A stretch of DNA of 64,000 nt from Nitrospira sp. (GTDB lineage: Bacteria; Nitrospirota; Nitrospiria; Nitrospirales; Nitrospiraceae), in NCBI GenBank assembly GCA_035968315.1, contig JAVYIN010000007.1, positions 218,996 through 282,995 of the forward strand. The letters run 5' to 3'. How positions within the stretch are numbered: position 1 is the stretch's first letter; every line of letters begins with the position of its first letter. The notes beneath the pieces are model-generated. The model made no database searches. It saw only the letters and a program-made list of their open reading frames with translations, and was not told where the DNA came from. Of the stretch, positions 10,038 through 18,202 are shown in pieces. Made by a program: the position numbers and the translations under genes.

Positions 10038-10088
10038 CCGCCGCTGCGTGTAGGTCTGCCTGGAGGGGCTCTTCCTTCTGTTCTGTTC

Positions 10089-10754
10089 TCAGTTCTTTTG
10101 GCGTGGGGGTTTATTAACCGTGAATAGGACGAGCCCTGCGAGGAGCCCGCTGACGCCGATCACGATAGTGCTCATTGTGCGAAGCTGATGGTCTGCTTCG
10201 TCCCGCACTTCTCCCGCAATCCTTTCGACCACTTCCAGTAATTGATCCAGCTCGAGCGTTACGTCGATAAATTGTGTTCCGCCTTGCTCCGCTGCATTCT
10301 CCTCCGCAACATCCCGCAGGCGGTGTGCCTCGATTGGCGATGTCGTCTCCCAGCGCCGCTGAATCAGCCGAATCGTCTGTTCGGAAGTGGCCATGTAATC
10401 AGCGAGGCGTGTTTTGACGGCCTGGAGTTCGCGCAGCTCGTCCGCAGTCCCGCCTCGACGGGCTGTAGCCCCGTCGGAGGCCTTGATGAATCGGTTGATA
10501 GTCTGTTCGATCACCGACCGTCGTTGTGGCAATGCGGAGGCAATAGCCTGGAATTCCTTCTGCGAGCCGGCCTCAATCGCGCGCAGGACTGACGTCCGAT
10601 AGCGGATCAGTTTGGCATTGATGTGCCCGAGATCGGTGGTGGCGAGGGTGTACTCCGCATAGATGACGCGGAGTTCCTGATCCACCTGGATGAGCGAGTA
10701 GCCGCCCCAGAGACCGGCCGCCATGATGAGCAAGCTGATGAGAATGTGCCGCAT
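10089..10754 (-). CDS. Membrane protein with periplasmic four-helix-bundle-like domain
   Basis: 221 residues. A transmembrane helix at about 4-21 (LISLLIMAAGLWGGYSLIQV) and another near 193-210 (TIVIGVSGLLAGLVLFTV) enclose a ~165-residue helical, heptad-rich region. This topology resembles the ligand-binding four-helix-bundle domains of chemoreceptors and histidine kinases, but no HAMP, MCP or kinase part follows: the protein stops 10 residues after the second helix. It could be a stand-alone sensor or partner of another protein. The lipoprotein gene upstream is 76 bases away on the same strand. Confidence 0.75.
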   Translation of the reverse strand: MRHILISLLIMAAGLWGGYSLIQVDQELRVIYAEYTLATTDLGHINAKLIRYRTSVLRAIEAGSQKEFQAIASALPQRRSVIEQTINRFIKASDGATARRGGTADELRELQAVKTRLADYMATSEQTIRLIQRRWETTSPIEAHRLRDVAEENAAEQGGTQFIDVTLELDQLLEVVERIAGEVRDEADHQLRTMSTIVIGVSGLLAGLVLFTVNKPPRQKN

Positions 10755-10830
10755 GTCTTCACGATACAGAAGCCAGAGAGAGGCCTCACTGGGCCAGGGA
10801 GCGGCAAGGGCTGCGCGTGAAGCCCGGATG

Positions 10831-11454
10831 CTATTTCAGGCGAATCATCCGTCCTTCAATTCTGAGATCTCCGATCAGCTTCTGGAAATTCTTCTCGAAC
10901 AGTTCATCGGTCAAGCGCTGGGCATCGGTCGGCTCGAACCAGAAAACTTGATCGCTGCCCGATCCGGAGACCCGTTCACGGACGACACTCTCGTCCGCAT
11001 GATTCGCGATCTGAAATTTCATCGAATTCTTCGCCGTCAGATCGGTATGCATAAATCCGCTTGTCGCATCGATGGACAGATCCTGAATCGTGCCGGTGAT
11101 CGTAATATCGGCCCCCTCGCTTCCTACGGTGCGAGCAAGTGAGGCTTTCCAGCCCTGCCGGTTCAAATAGTCGACGAGGGCTTGCGATGCGGCCCGTGGA
11201 ACGGTGCCGCTCGGCAGGTCGAAATAACTGACCCCTCCCCAAAGGTGGGACCGCATTCCAAGGTGCGCCTGGTTGGCCCGTTGATCGTCGAAGGGGAGCA
11301 CCGCGATCCGGGGGCCATTTACGGTCGTGGAAGCCATTCGTTCCCCTGCGCCTGTTCCTGGAATCAGGACATCGATACGTTCGCCTTTGCCGGCACAGCC
11401 TGCAACCATGATGATTCCCAGTACAGAGAAAAGCAGCACCTTAGAACGAACCAC
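10831..11454 (-). CDS. Outer-membrane lipoprotein of unknown function
   Basis: 207 residues with a type II signal peptide (VLGIIMVAGCAGKG; lipobox VAGC). The mature part contains RIAVLPFDDQRANQAHLG and SQALVDYLNRQGWKASLA. This layout is seen in YajG/DUF4136-like lipoproteins and in proteins of the CsgG/TolB-N type fold that begin with a VLPF-D strand. I would not give a specific name. It lies 51 bases downstream of the Pal-like gene on the same strand, suggesting an envelope operon. Confidence 0.75.
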   Translation of the reverse strand: MVRSKVLLFSVLGIIMVAGCAGKGERIDVLIPGTGAGERMASTTVNGPRIAVLPFDDQRANQAHLGMRSHLWGGVSYFDLPSGTVPRAASQALVDYLNRQGWKASLARTVGSEGADITITGTIQDLSIDATSGFMHTDLTAKNSMKFQIANHADESVVRERVSGSGSDQVFWFEPTDAQRLTDELFEKNFQKLIGDLRIEGRMIRLK

Positions 11455-11505
11455 GGCAACCTCCTTCCGATATGAAGCCTGCTCGCCAAATAAATTCAGC
11501 GGGAG

Positions 11506-12159
11506 CTATTGGATAACGAAATGAGCACGGCGATTGTATTTCCAGCATCCTTCATTGTGCTCTTTGCAGAAAGGTTTGACCTCGCCATAGCTGGTGGTTA
11601 GCAGCCGGGCCGCCGGGACTCCGAGATCCTCCAGGTAGCGTTTGGCCGCCTTGGCGCGTTTCTCGCCAAGTACCAAATTGTAGGCCAGGGTGCCACGCTC
11701 GTCACAATGCCCTTCGATCAAGAAGGATTTTCCCGATTCATTTTTGATCCAGCTCGCATTCCGTTCCAGAACGGGTTGGGCGTCGCGGCGGATCGCATAT
11801 TGGTCGAAGTCAAAGAAGATGTCTCCCGGGCTGGTAAAGTCCGGAGCATTGGAGGCGGAGGGAGAAACTGGAGAAGGGGCTGACCCGCGACTTGGTAAGG
11901 GACTGCTGCCTGGAGTTGCGGGCCCACTGAACGATGCTCTTGAATTAGGCGCTCGGCTATCCCCGTTTGCGGCTGGTGTCGTGAGTGAGGCGATCGGTTC
12001 TTGACGGACGGTTTCGGCCGCCTCATTCCCCTTGGTTGTCATGGATTGGTCGCCGGATCCAGAGGTGACCTGCCGGCTAGCGCAGCCTTCCCCTCCGATG
12101 AGAACCGATAGACAACCGATCATGGTTCCGAACACGATTACCGCTCGGCATGGCGACAT
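11506..12159 (-). CDS. pal: OmpA/Pal-family peptidoglycan-associated lipoprotein
   Basis: 217 residues. The last ~110 form an OmpA-like peptidoglycan-binding domain: FFDFDQYAIRRDAQPVLERN, IEGHCDERGTLAYNLVLGEK, then RAKAAKRYLEDLG, the Pal signature. A Ser/Pro/Ala-rich linker joins this to an N-terminal hydrophobic segment ending in GGEGC. The lipobox is poor (Gly at -3), so lipidation is probable rather than certain. Tail residues include extra Cys (FCKEHNEGCWKYNRR), as in many Pal proteins. No tolA/tolB are adjacent, so Tol-Pal membership rests on the domain only. Confidence 0.85.
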   Translation of the reverse strand: MSPCRAVIVFGTMIGCLSVLIGGEGCASRQVTSGSGDQSMTTKGNEAAETVRQEPIASLTTPAANGDSRAPNSRASFSGPATPGSSPLPSRGSAPSPVSPSASNAPDFTSPGDIFFDFDQYAIRRDAQPVLERNASWIKNESGKSFLIEGHCDERGTLAYNLVLGEKRAKAAKRYLEDLGVPAARLLTTSYGEVKPFCKEHNEGCWKYNRRAHFVIQ

Positions 12160-12371
12160 TCTTCACCTCAGCGCTGGTTGTGGTTGTGCGTACTCATGTT
12201 CTGATTCAGGGGGAATGGACCCTTTAGATTCGGTCAATCAGGGAGAGGCCAGACCAGTCACACATGCGAGGATAGGGGACGGAGGCTGAGGAGGCCATTC
12301 CTGAAGCGCCCGCCCCCTGCCCTCTTTCACATGGGACTGATCTGGGGTCTCATCAGTGCGTTCCTTCCTAA

Positions 12372-12620
12372 CTATCCTCTCATCTGCCCGCATCGGTGAC
12401 AGATTGTGTGGCACCACCAAACATCGATCGGTGCAAGACGGTGCCTGGTCAAATAGATTGCTGGCTCTCCCCATTCTTCTTGGGAAGCTTGCTCAGAAAG
12501 GCCATCTTGCACGCGGGTGCAGCTGTCGCAGACCAGGATGACCCGGCGCCCCATCCAGAGGCTGGGCAAGCTCACAGGATTGCGGTCATTTCTGGCACTC
12601 ACCTCTGCACCGCCTGGCAA
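12372..12620 (-). CDS. Small CxxC...CxxC protein, PAS/REC-appended zinc-ribbon-like domain
   Basis: A short frame (82 residues from TTG 12620; 60 from ATG 12554) containing VILVCDSCTRVQDG, then EEW, YLTRH and TICHRC. This reproduces the pattern of a small Cys4 domain often found at the C-terminus of PAS or receiver proteins (CxxC-R-x-D-D, W, YxxxH, ICPxC). Here it appears alone. It is 118 bases downstream of the response regulator and 212 bases upstream of pal, same strand. Start uncertain. Family membership is by pattern recognition, not alignment. Confidence 0.5.
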   Translation of the reverse strand: MPGGAEVSARNDRNPVSLPSLWMGRRVILVCDSCTRVQDGLSEQASQEEWGEPAIYLTRHRLAPIDVWWCHTICHRCGQMRG

Positions 12621-12737
12621 TATTGCGAGCGTAAGACGGCTTGATATACGGCGTTTGCAGCAAGGAGGGAACTCGTAAAATCCGAAGGAGTGAAGGAAAT
12701 TTCTACGAGGCCATGATGCGCCGGCAGGCTCTGCCGG

Positions 12738-13382
12738 TTAGGTCGTGGTCACAATCCCGTGGGCGATCGCATACTTGATGAGATCCGCAGTGCTCTGCAA
12801 TTTGAGCTGTTCCATGATCTGTCCCTTGTGAAACTCCACGGTCCGGGAAGAGATGTGTAAAATGCCGGCGATGTCTTTTGCCGTGCGGCCTTCCGTGAGG
12901 AGTTGCAAGACTTCCCGCTGCCGCATCGTGAGGCCGTCGGCGCCGCTCTGCTTTCCCGGAGTCTTGGAGAGAAAGACCTCCAGCAGATCCTTCGTGATGA
13001 GGGGAGTGATGTAGGAGTGTCCTGCGATCACGGCGCGAATCGCCTGCTCCAGTTCATCCACCGCCGAGCGTTTGAGCACATAGGCCGACGCGCCGGCTTC
13101 AAAGGCGGCGCGCACATAGTCGGTATCGGCATGCATCGTGACGAAAATCAATTTGGCTTGCGGGCAGATTTTCTTGAGCTGTCCTGCGGCATCGATGCCG
13201 TTCAGCAGCGGCATCGATACATCGAGAATGATGATATCCGGCTGCAGGGCTTTGGCCGAGTCCAGGAGGGCGCGGCCGTCCGTGGCCGTGCCGACGAGAT
13301 TGTAATGGCCTTCAAGGATTCGACGAAATCCCTCGATGATGAGGGTGTGGTCGTCGGCCAGGAGAATGCTGGGTCTATACAT
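12738..13382 (-). CDS. NarL/FixJ-family response regulator
   Basis: 214 residues from ATG 13382, which overlaps the end of the kinase gene by 8 bases. Receiver domain at 1-120 with acidic pair D10-D11, phospho-acceptor D54 (IIILDVSMPLLNG), conserved Thr (FVTMHAD) and Lys (YVLKRSA). The C-terminal LuxR-type HTH contains LTMRQREVLQLLTEGRTAKD and SSRTVEFHKGQIMEQL. A longer upstream frame lies inside the kinase gene and is not used. It is the cognate regulator of the adjacent sensor kinase; targets unknown. Confidence 0.95.
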   Translation of the reverse strand: MYRPSILLADDHTLIIEGFRRILEGHYNLVGTATDGRALLDSAKALQPDIIILDVSMPLLNGIDAAGQLKKICPQAKLIFVTMHADTDYVRAAFEAGASAYVLKRSAVDELEQAIRAVIAGHSYITPLITKDLLEVFLSKTPGKQSGADGLTMRQREVLQLLTEGRTAKDIAGILHISSRTVEFHKGQIMEQLKLQSTADLIKYAIAHGIVTTT

Positions 13383-14544
13383 GGGAAGCCTCCATGTTGC
13401 GCGGAATCTCGACCCGGATATGGGTTCCTTTTCCCCTGCTGGAGTCGATATCCAGGCGTCCTTTGGCCAGGCGCACACGCTCCTTCATACTGAGCAGCCC
13501 CAAGTGGGTGCCGGTGTGGCCGAGGGCTGCGGCGTCGAATCCGACGCCGTTGTCACGCACCGAGAGGTACACCAAATCGTCGTCACAGATCAATTCCACC
13601 TCCACCTGGGAGGCCTGCGCATGGTGGGCAACGTTGCTCAGGCTTTCTTGCACGACACGGTAGATGCAGATGGCCAATTCCGCGGGCAGGACCGTGGCGG
13701 GGTCCTGATGGACGTAGCTGGTGGTAATGCCGTTGCGGCCGGAGAAGTCGTCGAGGAGCCGCCGTACCGCTTTCAGCAAGCCTAAATCGTCAAGGATGGA
13801 TGGATGAAAGCGGTAGGCCATTTGCCGTACATCATCGGAGATCGAAGTCAGCCGTTCGGACACCAGGCGGATCGCCGAACGGAGTGTCTCGGGATCCGAG
13901 GAAGGATCTTTTTCAGCCTGCCGAAGGTCCATGGAAAGCATGGCAAGCCGCTGGTTGATGTCGTCGTGCAGATCGCGGGACAGCCGCCGCCGGTCTTCTT
14001 CCTGGGCCGTGAGCAGTTGCCCGGCCAGGGCGCGCAGGTCCTCGCGGCTTTGCTGAAGCTCCCGCTGGCTGGCCTGCAGCGTGACCTCGCTGGCTCGGAG
14101 CGATCGCTCCGTTTCGATGCGTTCGGCGATTTCCTCCACCAGCGCTTGGTTGACCGTCGCCAGTTCACGCGTACGAACCTGCACCCGCGCTTCGAGATCG
14201 TCGTGCGCGCGCCGGAGCGTATCTTCCGCTCTCCGCCGGTGCAGAAAGAACAGCACCGGCAGCCAGATGGCGGTTAGGCTGAATAAGCGGTTGGTCACTC
14301 CCATCCAGAGTGGCACGCCGTCGAGCGTCGGGCTCAGAGCCACGTCGGCCATCGTCAGGACGGAACAGATAGAAGCCGTGATCAGCGGGCCGGTGCGGTT
14401 CGGCAGCAGAAAGGAGAGAATGACCAGTCCGCCGTAGAGGACGCCGTTTCCGATTCCCAGAGGAAGATAGAGGTCGAGGCAAAAGAGCGCGATCCCCAGG
14501 CCGATGATCGCCAGCAACAGTCGCCGATTGGCATCGTATGCCAT
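13375..14544 (-). CDS. Membrane-bound NarX/DegS-type sensor histidine kinase
   Basis: 389 residues. The first ~102 residues form about four transmembrane helices with almost no periplasmic domain. A coiled-coil (106-180) leads to a HisKA_3 dimerisation domain with phospho-acceptor H193 in RRRLSRDLHDDINQRL. A HATPase_c domain follows with N box VVQESLSNVAHHA and G1 box VRDNGVGFD. The membrane-embedded sensor suggests it detects a membrane-associated or intracellular cue. Coupled by overlap to the NarL-type regulator downstream. Confidence 0.93.
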   Translation of the reverse strand: MAYDANRRLLLAIIGLGIALFCLDLYLPLGIGNGVLYGGLVILSFLLPNRTGPLITASICSVLTMADVALSPTLDGVPLWMGVTNRLFSLTAIWLPVLFFLHRRRAEDTLRRAHDDLEARVQVRTRELATVNQALVEEIAERIETERSLRASEVTLQASQRELQQSREDLRALAGQLLTAQEEDRRRLSRDLHDDINQRLAMLSMDLRQAEKDPSSDPETLRSAIRLVSERLTSISDDVRQMAYRFHPSILDDLGLLKAVRRLLDDFSGRNGITTSYVHQDPATVLPAELAICIYRVVQESLSNVAHHAQASQVEVELICDDDLVYLSVRDNGVGFDAAALGHTGTHLGLLSMKERVRLAKGRLDIDSSRGKGTHIRVEIPRNMEASHV

Positions 14545-14616
14545 GAAGCCCTCGCAGGCCGGTATTATCCGACTAACAGGGAACGGCCATCAAGAGGCTG
14601 CCGAGGGAGCGTGCGG

Positions 14617-17265
14617 TTATTCGGTGCGCTCATTTTGACTGGCCGGCTGGACCATGCGCTGGAGTTCGGCAAGGCGATTGAGGGCGTCCAGGGGGGTCAT
14701 GGAGAAGAGATCGATCTGCCGGACTTCTTCCACAATGGCGTGCGGTTGCGGGAGCGGCGGTGCGTGAGGCTGGGCCGGCTTGGTCTGCTGAATCGTCGTT
14801 GACTCCGGCTGTTCGAGTTGAGCCAGCACATCCTGGGCGCGGCCGATGACCGATTCCGGCAGGCCGGCCAGCTTGGCCACGTGGATGCCGTAGCTGCGGT
14901 CGGCCCCGCCGGCGACGATTTTTCGCAGAAAGACCACCTCGCCGTCCATTTCTCGGACATCGACGCGATAGTTTTTGATGCCTTCCCGCTGCTGTTCTAG
15001 CTGCGTCATCTCGTGGTAATGCGTGGCGAAAAGGGTGCGCGCGCCGAGATGGGTGCGGTCGTGAATGTATTCCGCGACCGCCCAGGCGATGCTAAGGCCG
15101 TCATACGTGCTGGTGCCCCGCCCAATTTCATCCAGGAGAATCAGGCTGCGTACGGTAGCGTGATGAAGGATGGTGGCGGTCTCCACCATTTCGACCATGA
15201 ACGTACTGTGGCCGCTGGCCAGATTGTCCGACGCGCCGACCCTGGTGAAGATACGGTCTACAATGCCGATTCTGGCTTCCGCCGCGGGAACGAAACTGCC
15301 GATCTGGGCCAGCAGCACGATCAAGGCGACTTGGCGGAGAAAGGTGCTTTTGCCCGCCATGTTCGGGCCGGTCAGGATCAGGAGCCGGTGGGAGTCCAGA
15401 TTCAACTGCGTGTCATTGGGCACGAAGGCCGTGTCGTCGCGGAGCCGCTCGACGACGGGATGGCGGCCTCCGCGGATGTCGATAATCCCGCTCTCGTCGA
15501 TGGCGGGTTTCGTATATTGGTTGAGCGCGGCGGTTTCGGCGAGCCCGGCGAGCACGTCGATCAGGGACAACTTGTCCGCCATGGTTTGGAGCCTGGGGGC
15601 CTGCTTCGCCAGCTCTGCGCGCACCTGTGCAAACAGCTCCTGTTCCAATGCCAGGAGTTTGACTTCGGCGCCGGTGACGCGCTCTTCGAGTTCTTTCAGC
15701 TCGGGAGTCATGAAGCGCTCGGCATTGACCAGGGTTTGTTTGCGGATAAAGTCGGCGGGCACGCGGGACAGATTCGCCTTGGTGATTTCGATATAGTATC
15801 CGAACACCTGGTTGTAGCGGACTTTCAATGACTCAATGCCGGTCCGCTCCCGCTCCTTCGCTTCCAGCGCGGCGATCCAGTGCTTGCCTTCCTTGGCGGC
15901 TTTCCGGAGCTCGTCTACTTCGGCATGATGGCCGTCCCGGATCACGCCACCGTCCCGCACTGACAGGGGCGCATCCGGGTGGACGGCCTGTTCGATTAGT
16001 TCGTAGAGATCCCGCCCGTCGTCCCACGATGAGCGGGTCTCAACCAGCAACGGACTGGAAAGCGCCTGCAATTGCGCGGCGATTTCCGGAAGCGTGGCAA
16101 GCGATTGCTTCAGGGCCAGTGCTTCTCGCGGGCCTGCCACACCGAGAACCATCCGCCCGCTGAGGCGGGAGATGTCCTGCACGTCCCGCAGAGCCGACCG
16201 CAAGGCCACGCGGGGCTGCATACGGTCTTTGAGCTCTCCGACCGCATCCAGCCTGGCTCGAATGGCCTCACCCTGAATCAATGGACGCACGAGCCAGTGG
16301 CGCAAGAGACGGCTGCCCATCGAGGTGACTGTTCGATCAAGCACCGACAAGAGGGTTGCCGGTTTGCTTTCATGGCTCTCGTCGAAGCTCCCCATCGGCT
16401 TGAGCAGCTCCAGATTGCGAATGGTCACGCTGTCCAGATGCATGGCGTCCGCTGTGCGGCGCACGCGCGGACGCTGAAGATGGTCGAGCGGGGCGGCCGG
16501 TTGCGTTTCGCGGAAATAGTCCAGCACCGCGCCAGCCGCGCCGATGCCCGCCGTCAGGCCGTGGCAGCCGAATGCATCCAGCGAGTGGACGTGAAATTGG
16601 TCTTGGAGCAGGCGCGCGGCCCGCTGCTGGTCGAACGATGCGGCCGGCCGTTCGCAGAGCCGGGCATTGCGAATCTGGCCGAGCCACGGCGGCTGCCGAT
16701 CCGGCATGGGACAGAAAAGAATTTCACGCGGCTCCAGCCGGGCCAGTTCATCCAGCGCTTGCGGGCCGGCCTGCGCACCGTGGAATTCCGTGATCCAAAA
16801 CTCGCCCGTTGACACTTCGAGCATCGCGAGGCCGATCACCGGCTGCTGCTTGGCGGCTGCGCCCACGGACATGGCGGCCAGAAAGTTCGACTCGGCCGGC
16901 GAGAGAAACTCCGTCTCGACGAGCGTGCCGGGCGTGTAGAGCCGGACGACTTCCCGCCGCACCAGTCCCTTGGCCAACTTCGGATCTTCGACCTGTTCGC
17001 ACAGGGCGACGGTGCGGCCGGCCTTCAGGAGTTTCGCAATATAGCCGGTGGCGGCATGGTAGGGCACGCCGCAGAGGGGCACCGGCTCGGGGCTGTTCTT
17101 GTCGCGCGAGGTGAGGGCGATGGAGAGGAGGCGCGAGGCTTCCTGCGCGTCCTGATAAAACATTTCGTAAAAGTCGCCGACGCGGAAAAATAGAATGGCC
17201 TGCGGATAGCCGCGCTTGATCTCCCGATATTGCCGCATGAGCGGGCTGGCCTCGTGGTCACTCAT
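14617..17265 (-). CDS. mutS: DNA mismatch repair protein MutS
   Basis: 882 residues from ATG 17265. The N-terminal mismatch-recognition motif FFRVGDFYEMFYQDA carries the Phe-x-Glu that stacks on mispaired bases. The core and clamp domains follow, then the ABC-type ATPase with Walker A GPNMAGKST, signature SGHSTFMVEM and Walker B LILLDEIGRGTSTYDG. A short C-terminal tail after the HTH region ends in RMVQPASQNERTE. Full length for MutS1. The start overlaps the lapA-like stop by 8 bases (ATGAGTGA), implying coupled translation. Confidence 0.98.
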   Translation of the reverse strand: MSDHEASPLMRQYREIKRGYPQAILFFRVGDFYEMFYQDAQEASRLLSIALTSRDKNSPEPVPLCGVPYHAATGYIAKLLKAGRTVALCEQVEDPKLAKGLVRREVVRLYTPGTLVETEFLSPAESNFLAAMSVGAAAKQQPVIGLAMLEVSTGEFWITEFHGAQAGPQALDELARLEPREILFCPMPDRQPPWLGQIRNARLCERPAASFDQQRAARLLQDQFHVHSLDAFGCHGLTAGIGAAGAVLDYFRETQPAAPLDHLQRPRVRRTADAMHLDSVTIRNLELLKPMGSFDESHESKPATLLSVLDRTVTSMGSRLLRHWLVRPLIQGEAIRARLDAVGELKDRMQPRVALRSALRDVQDISRLSGRMVLGVAGPREALALKQSLATLPEIAAQLQALSSPLLVETRSSWDDGRDLYELIEQAVHPDAPLSVRDGGVIRDGHHAEVDELRKAAKEGKHWIAALEAKERERTGIESLKVRYNQVFGYYIEITKANLSRVPADFIRKQTLVNAERFMTPELKELEERVTGAEVKLLALEQELFAQVRAELAKQAPRLQTMADKLSLIDVLAGLAETAALNQYTKPAIDESGIIDIRGGRHPVVERLRDDTAFVPNDTQLNLDSHRLLILTGPNMAGKSTFLRQVALIVLLAQIGSFVPAAEARIGIVDRIFTRVGASDNLASGHSTFMVEMVETATILHHATVRSLILLDEIGRGTSTYDGLSIAWAVAEYIHDRTHLGARTLFATHYHEMTQLEQQREGIKNYRVDVREMDGEVVFLRKIVAGGADRSYGIHVAKLAGLPESVIGRAQDVLAQLEQPESTTIQQTKPAQPHAPPLPQPHAIVEEVRQIDLFSMTPLDALNRLAELQRMVQPASQNERTE

Positions 17266-17602
17266 CGACGAGGTCCTGTCCCGGTTCGGACGCCGGGGAA
17301 GCGGCCGAGCGGCCGGCCAGTTTCTCAAGCGATTGGCGGGCCCGTTCGAGATCGACTTCCACCTCCTGGAGCGCTTTGGTTTTCCGCCGCAGTTCGATTC
17401 GTCCCCGCACCCAGGGGGGGAACAAGAGGATGCCGGACACGAGCAGGCCGATGGCGAAGGCGGCCAGGATCGGTTTGTAGATCGGAGTGGAGGCTTCCAG
17501 CAACCCGAAGAAGTACCGGAGCGTGACTTCCTGCTCCTGATTTTGGAGGAAAAAGGCCAGCGAGAGGAGCAGGAGAATGCCGACGAGCATCAAGCGAATC
17601 AT
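17258..17602 (-). CDS. LapA-family (DUF1049) inner membrane protein
   Basis: 114 residues. Two transmembrane helices (about 3-19 and 43-62) surround NQEQEVTLRYFFGL, the conserved hairpin of the LapA/YciS family. A cytoplasmic coiled-coil tail follows (LRRKTKALQEVEVDLERARQ). In E. coli LapA works with LapB in controlling LPS synthesis through FtsH; no lapB is visible here. It overlaps tsaE by ATGA upstream and mutS downstream. Confidence 0.85.
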   Translation of the reverse strand: MIRLMLVGILLLLSLAFFLQNQEQEVTLRYFFGLLEASTPIYKPILAAFAIGLLVSGILLFPPWVRGRIELRRKTKALQEVEVDLERARQSLEKLAGRSAASPASEPGQDLVDE

Positions 17603-18198
17603 GGCTGGCGGCGCCTCCCTGTCGTGCTGCGCGAGCGTGCGGGGCCTGTTGCCGGGACAGGAGAGGGGCGGAGACGGGCACGGCGGAGCGTCGCCAGGAG
17701 CTGAGCGGATTGAGGCCCTTGTGCGGCGAGGTGTGCCGTTCTCGCCGTCGGACTGGCATGCTGCAACGTTATGTCGAGCCGGTCTGCAGGGAGTACGGCC
17801 GGAAACTTATCAGCCCACTCGATGGCGGTGACGGTAAGGCCGTGAAAGTAATCTTGCAAGCCGGTGGATTCGGCTTCGGCATCAGAGCGAAGCCGGTAGA
17901 GATCCACATGCACCAACGGCAGGCGGCCTTGATATTCATGGATCAGCACAAAGGTCGGGCTGCTTACCGCCTGTGGCGGCGCACCGAGGCCGGCGGCGAT
18001 TCCGCGGACCAGGGCGGTCTTGCCGGCGCCCAATTCACCCGAGAGGGCCAAGGTTTCACCGCCTGTCAGGGCGCGTCCAATGGCCCGGCCGAAGGCCTCT
18101 GTGGCAGCCTGGGACGAAAGCGTGATGGTCCACTCCGATGCCGAGGCACGAGGGGTGGGATGTGGCGCGCGGGGCTTCTGTGTTTTGCTGATCGGCAT
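17599..18198 (-). CDS. tsaE: tRNA threonylcarbamoyladenosine biosynthesis ATPase TsaE
   Basis: 199 residues with ATG 18198 as start, four bases after the nnr stop codon; an earlier ATG at 18231 would overlap nnr. P-loop GELGAGKTALVRGIA, switch region SSPTFVLIHEYQ, HVDLYRL and IEWADKF are all TsaE hallmarks. The protein activates the TsaB-TsaD complex making t6A37 in ANN-decoding tRNAs. The basic extension at both ends (about 30 residues each) is longer than in typical 150-160-residue TsaE. Confidence 0.95.
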   Translation of the reverse strand: MPISKTQKPRAPHPTPRASASEWTITLSSQAATEAFGRAIGRALTGGETLALSGELGAGKTALVRGIAAGLGAPPQAVSSPTFVLIHEYQGRLPLVHVDLYRLRSDAEAESTGLQDYFHGLTVTAIEWADKFPAVLPADRLDITLQHASPTARTAHLAAQGPQSAQLLATLRRARLRPSPVPATGPARSRSTTGRRRQP

Positions 18199-18202
18199 GC
18201 GG

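Noticed and set aside
13383-13478. Longer start for the NarL-type regulator
   Set aside because: It lies within the kinase gene and precedes the conserved receiver start by 32 unrelated residues.
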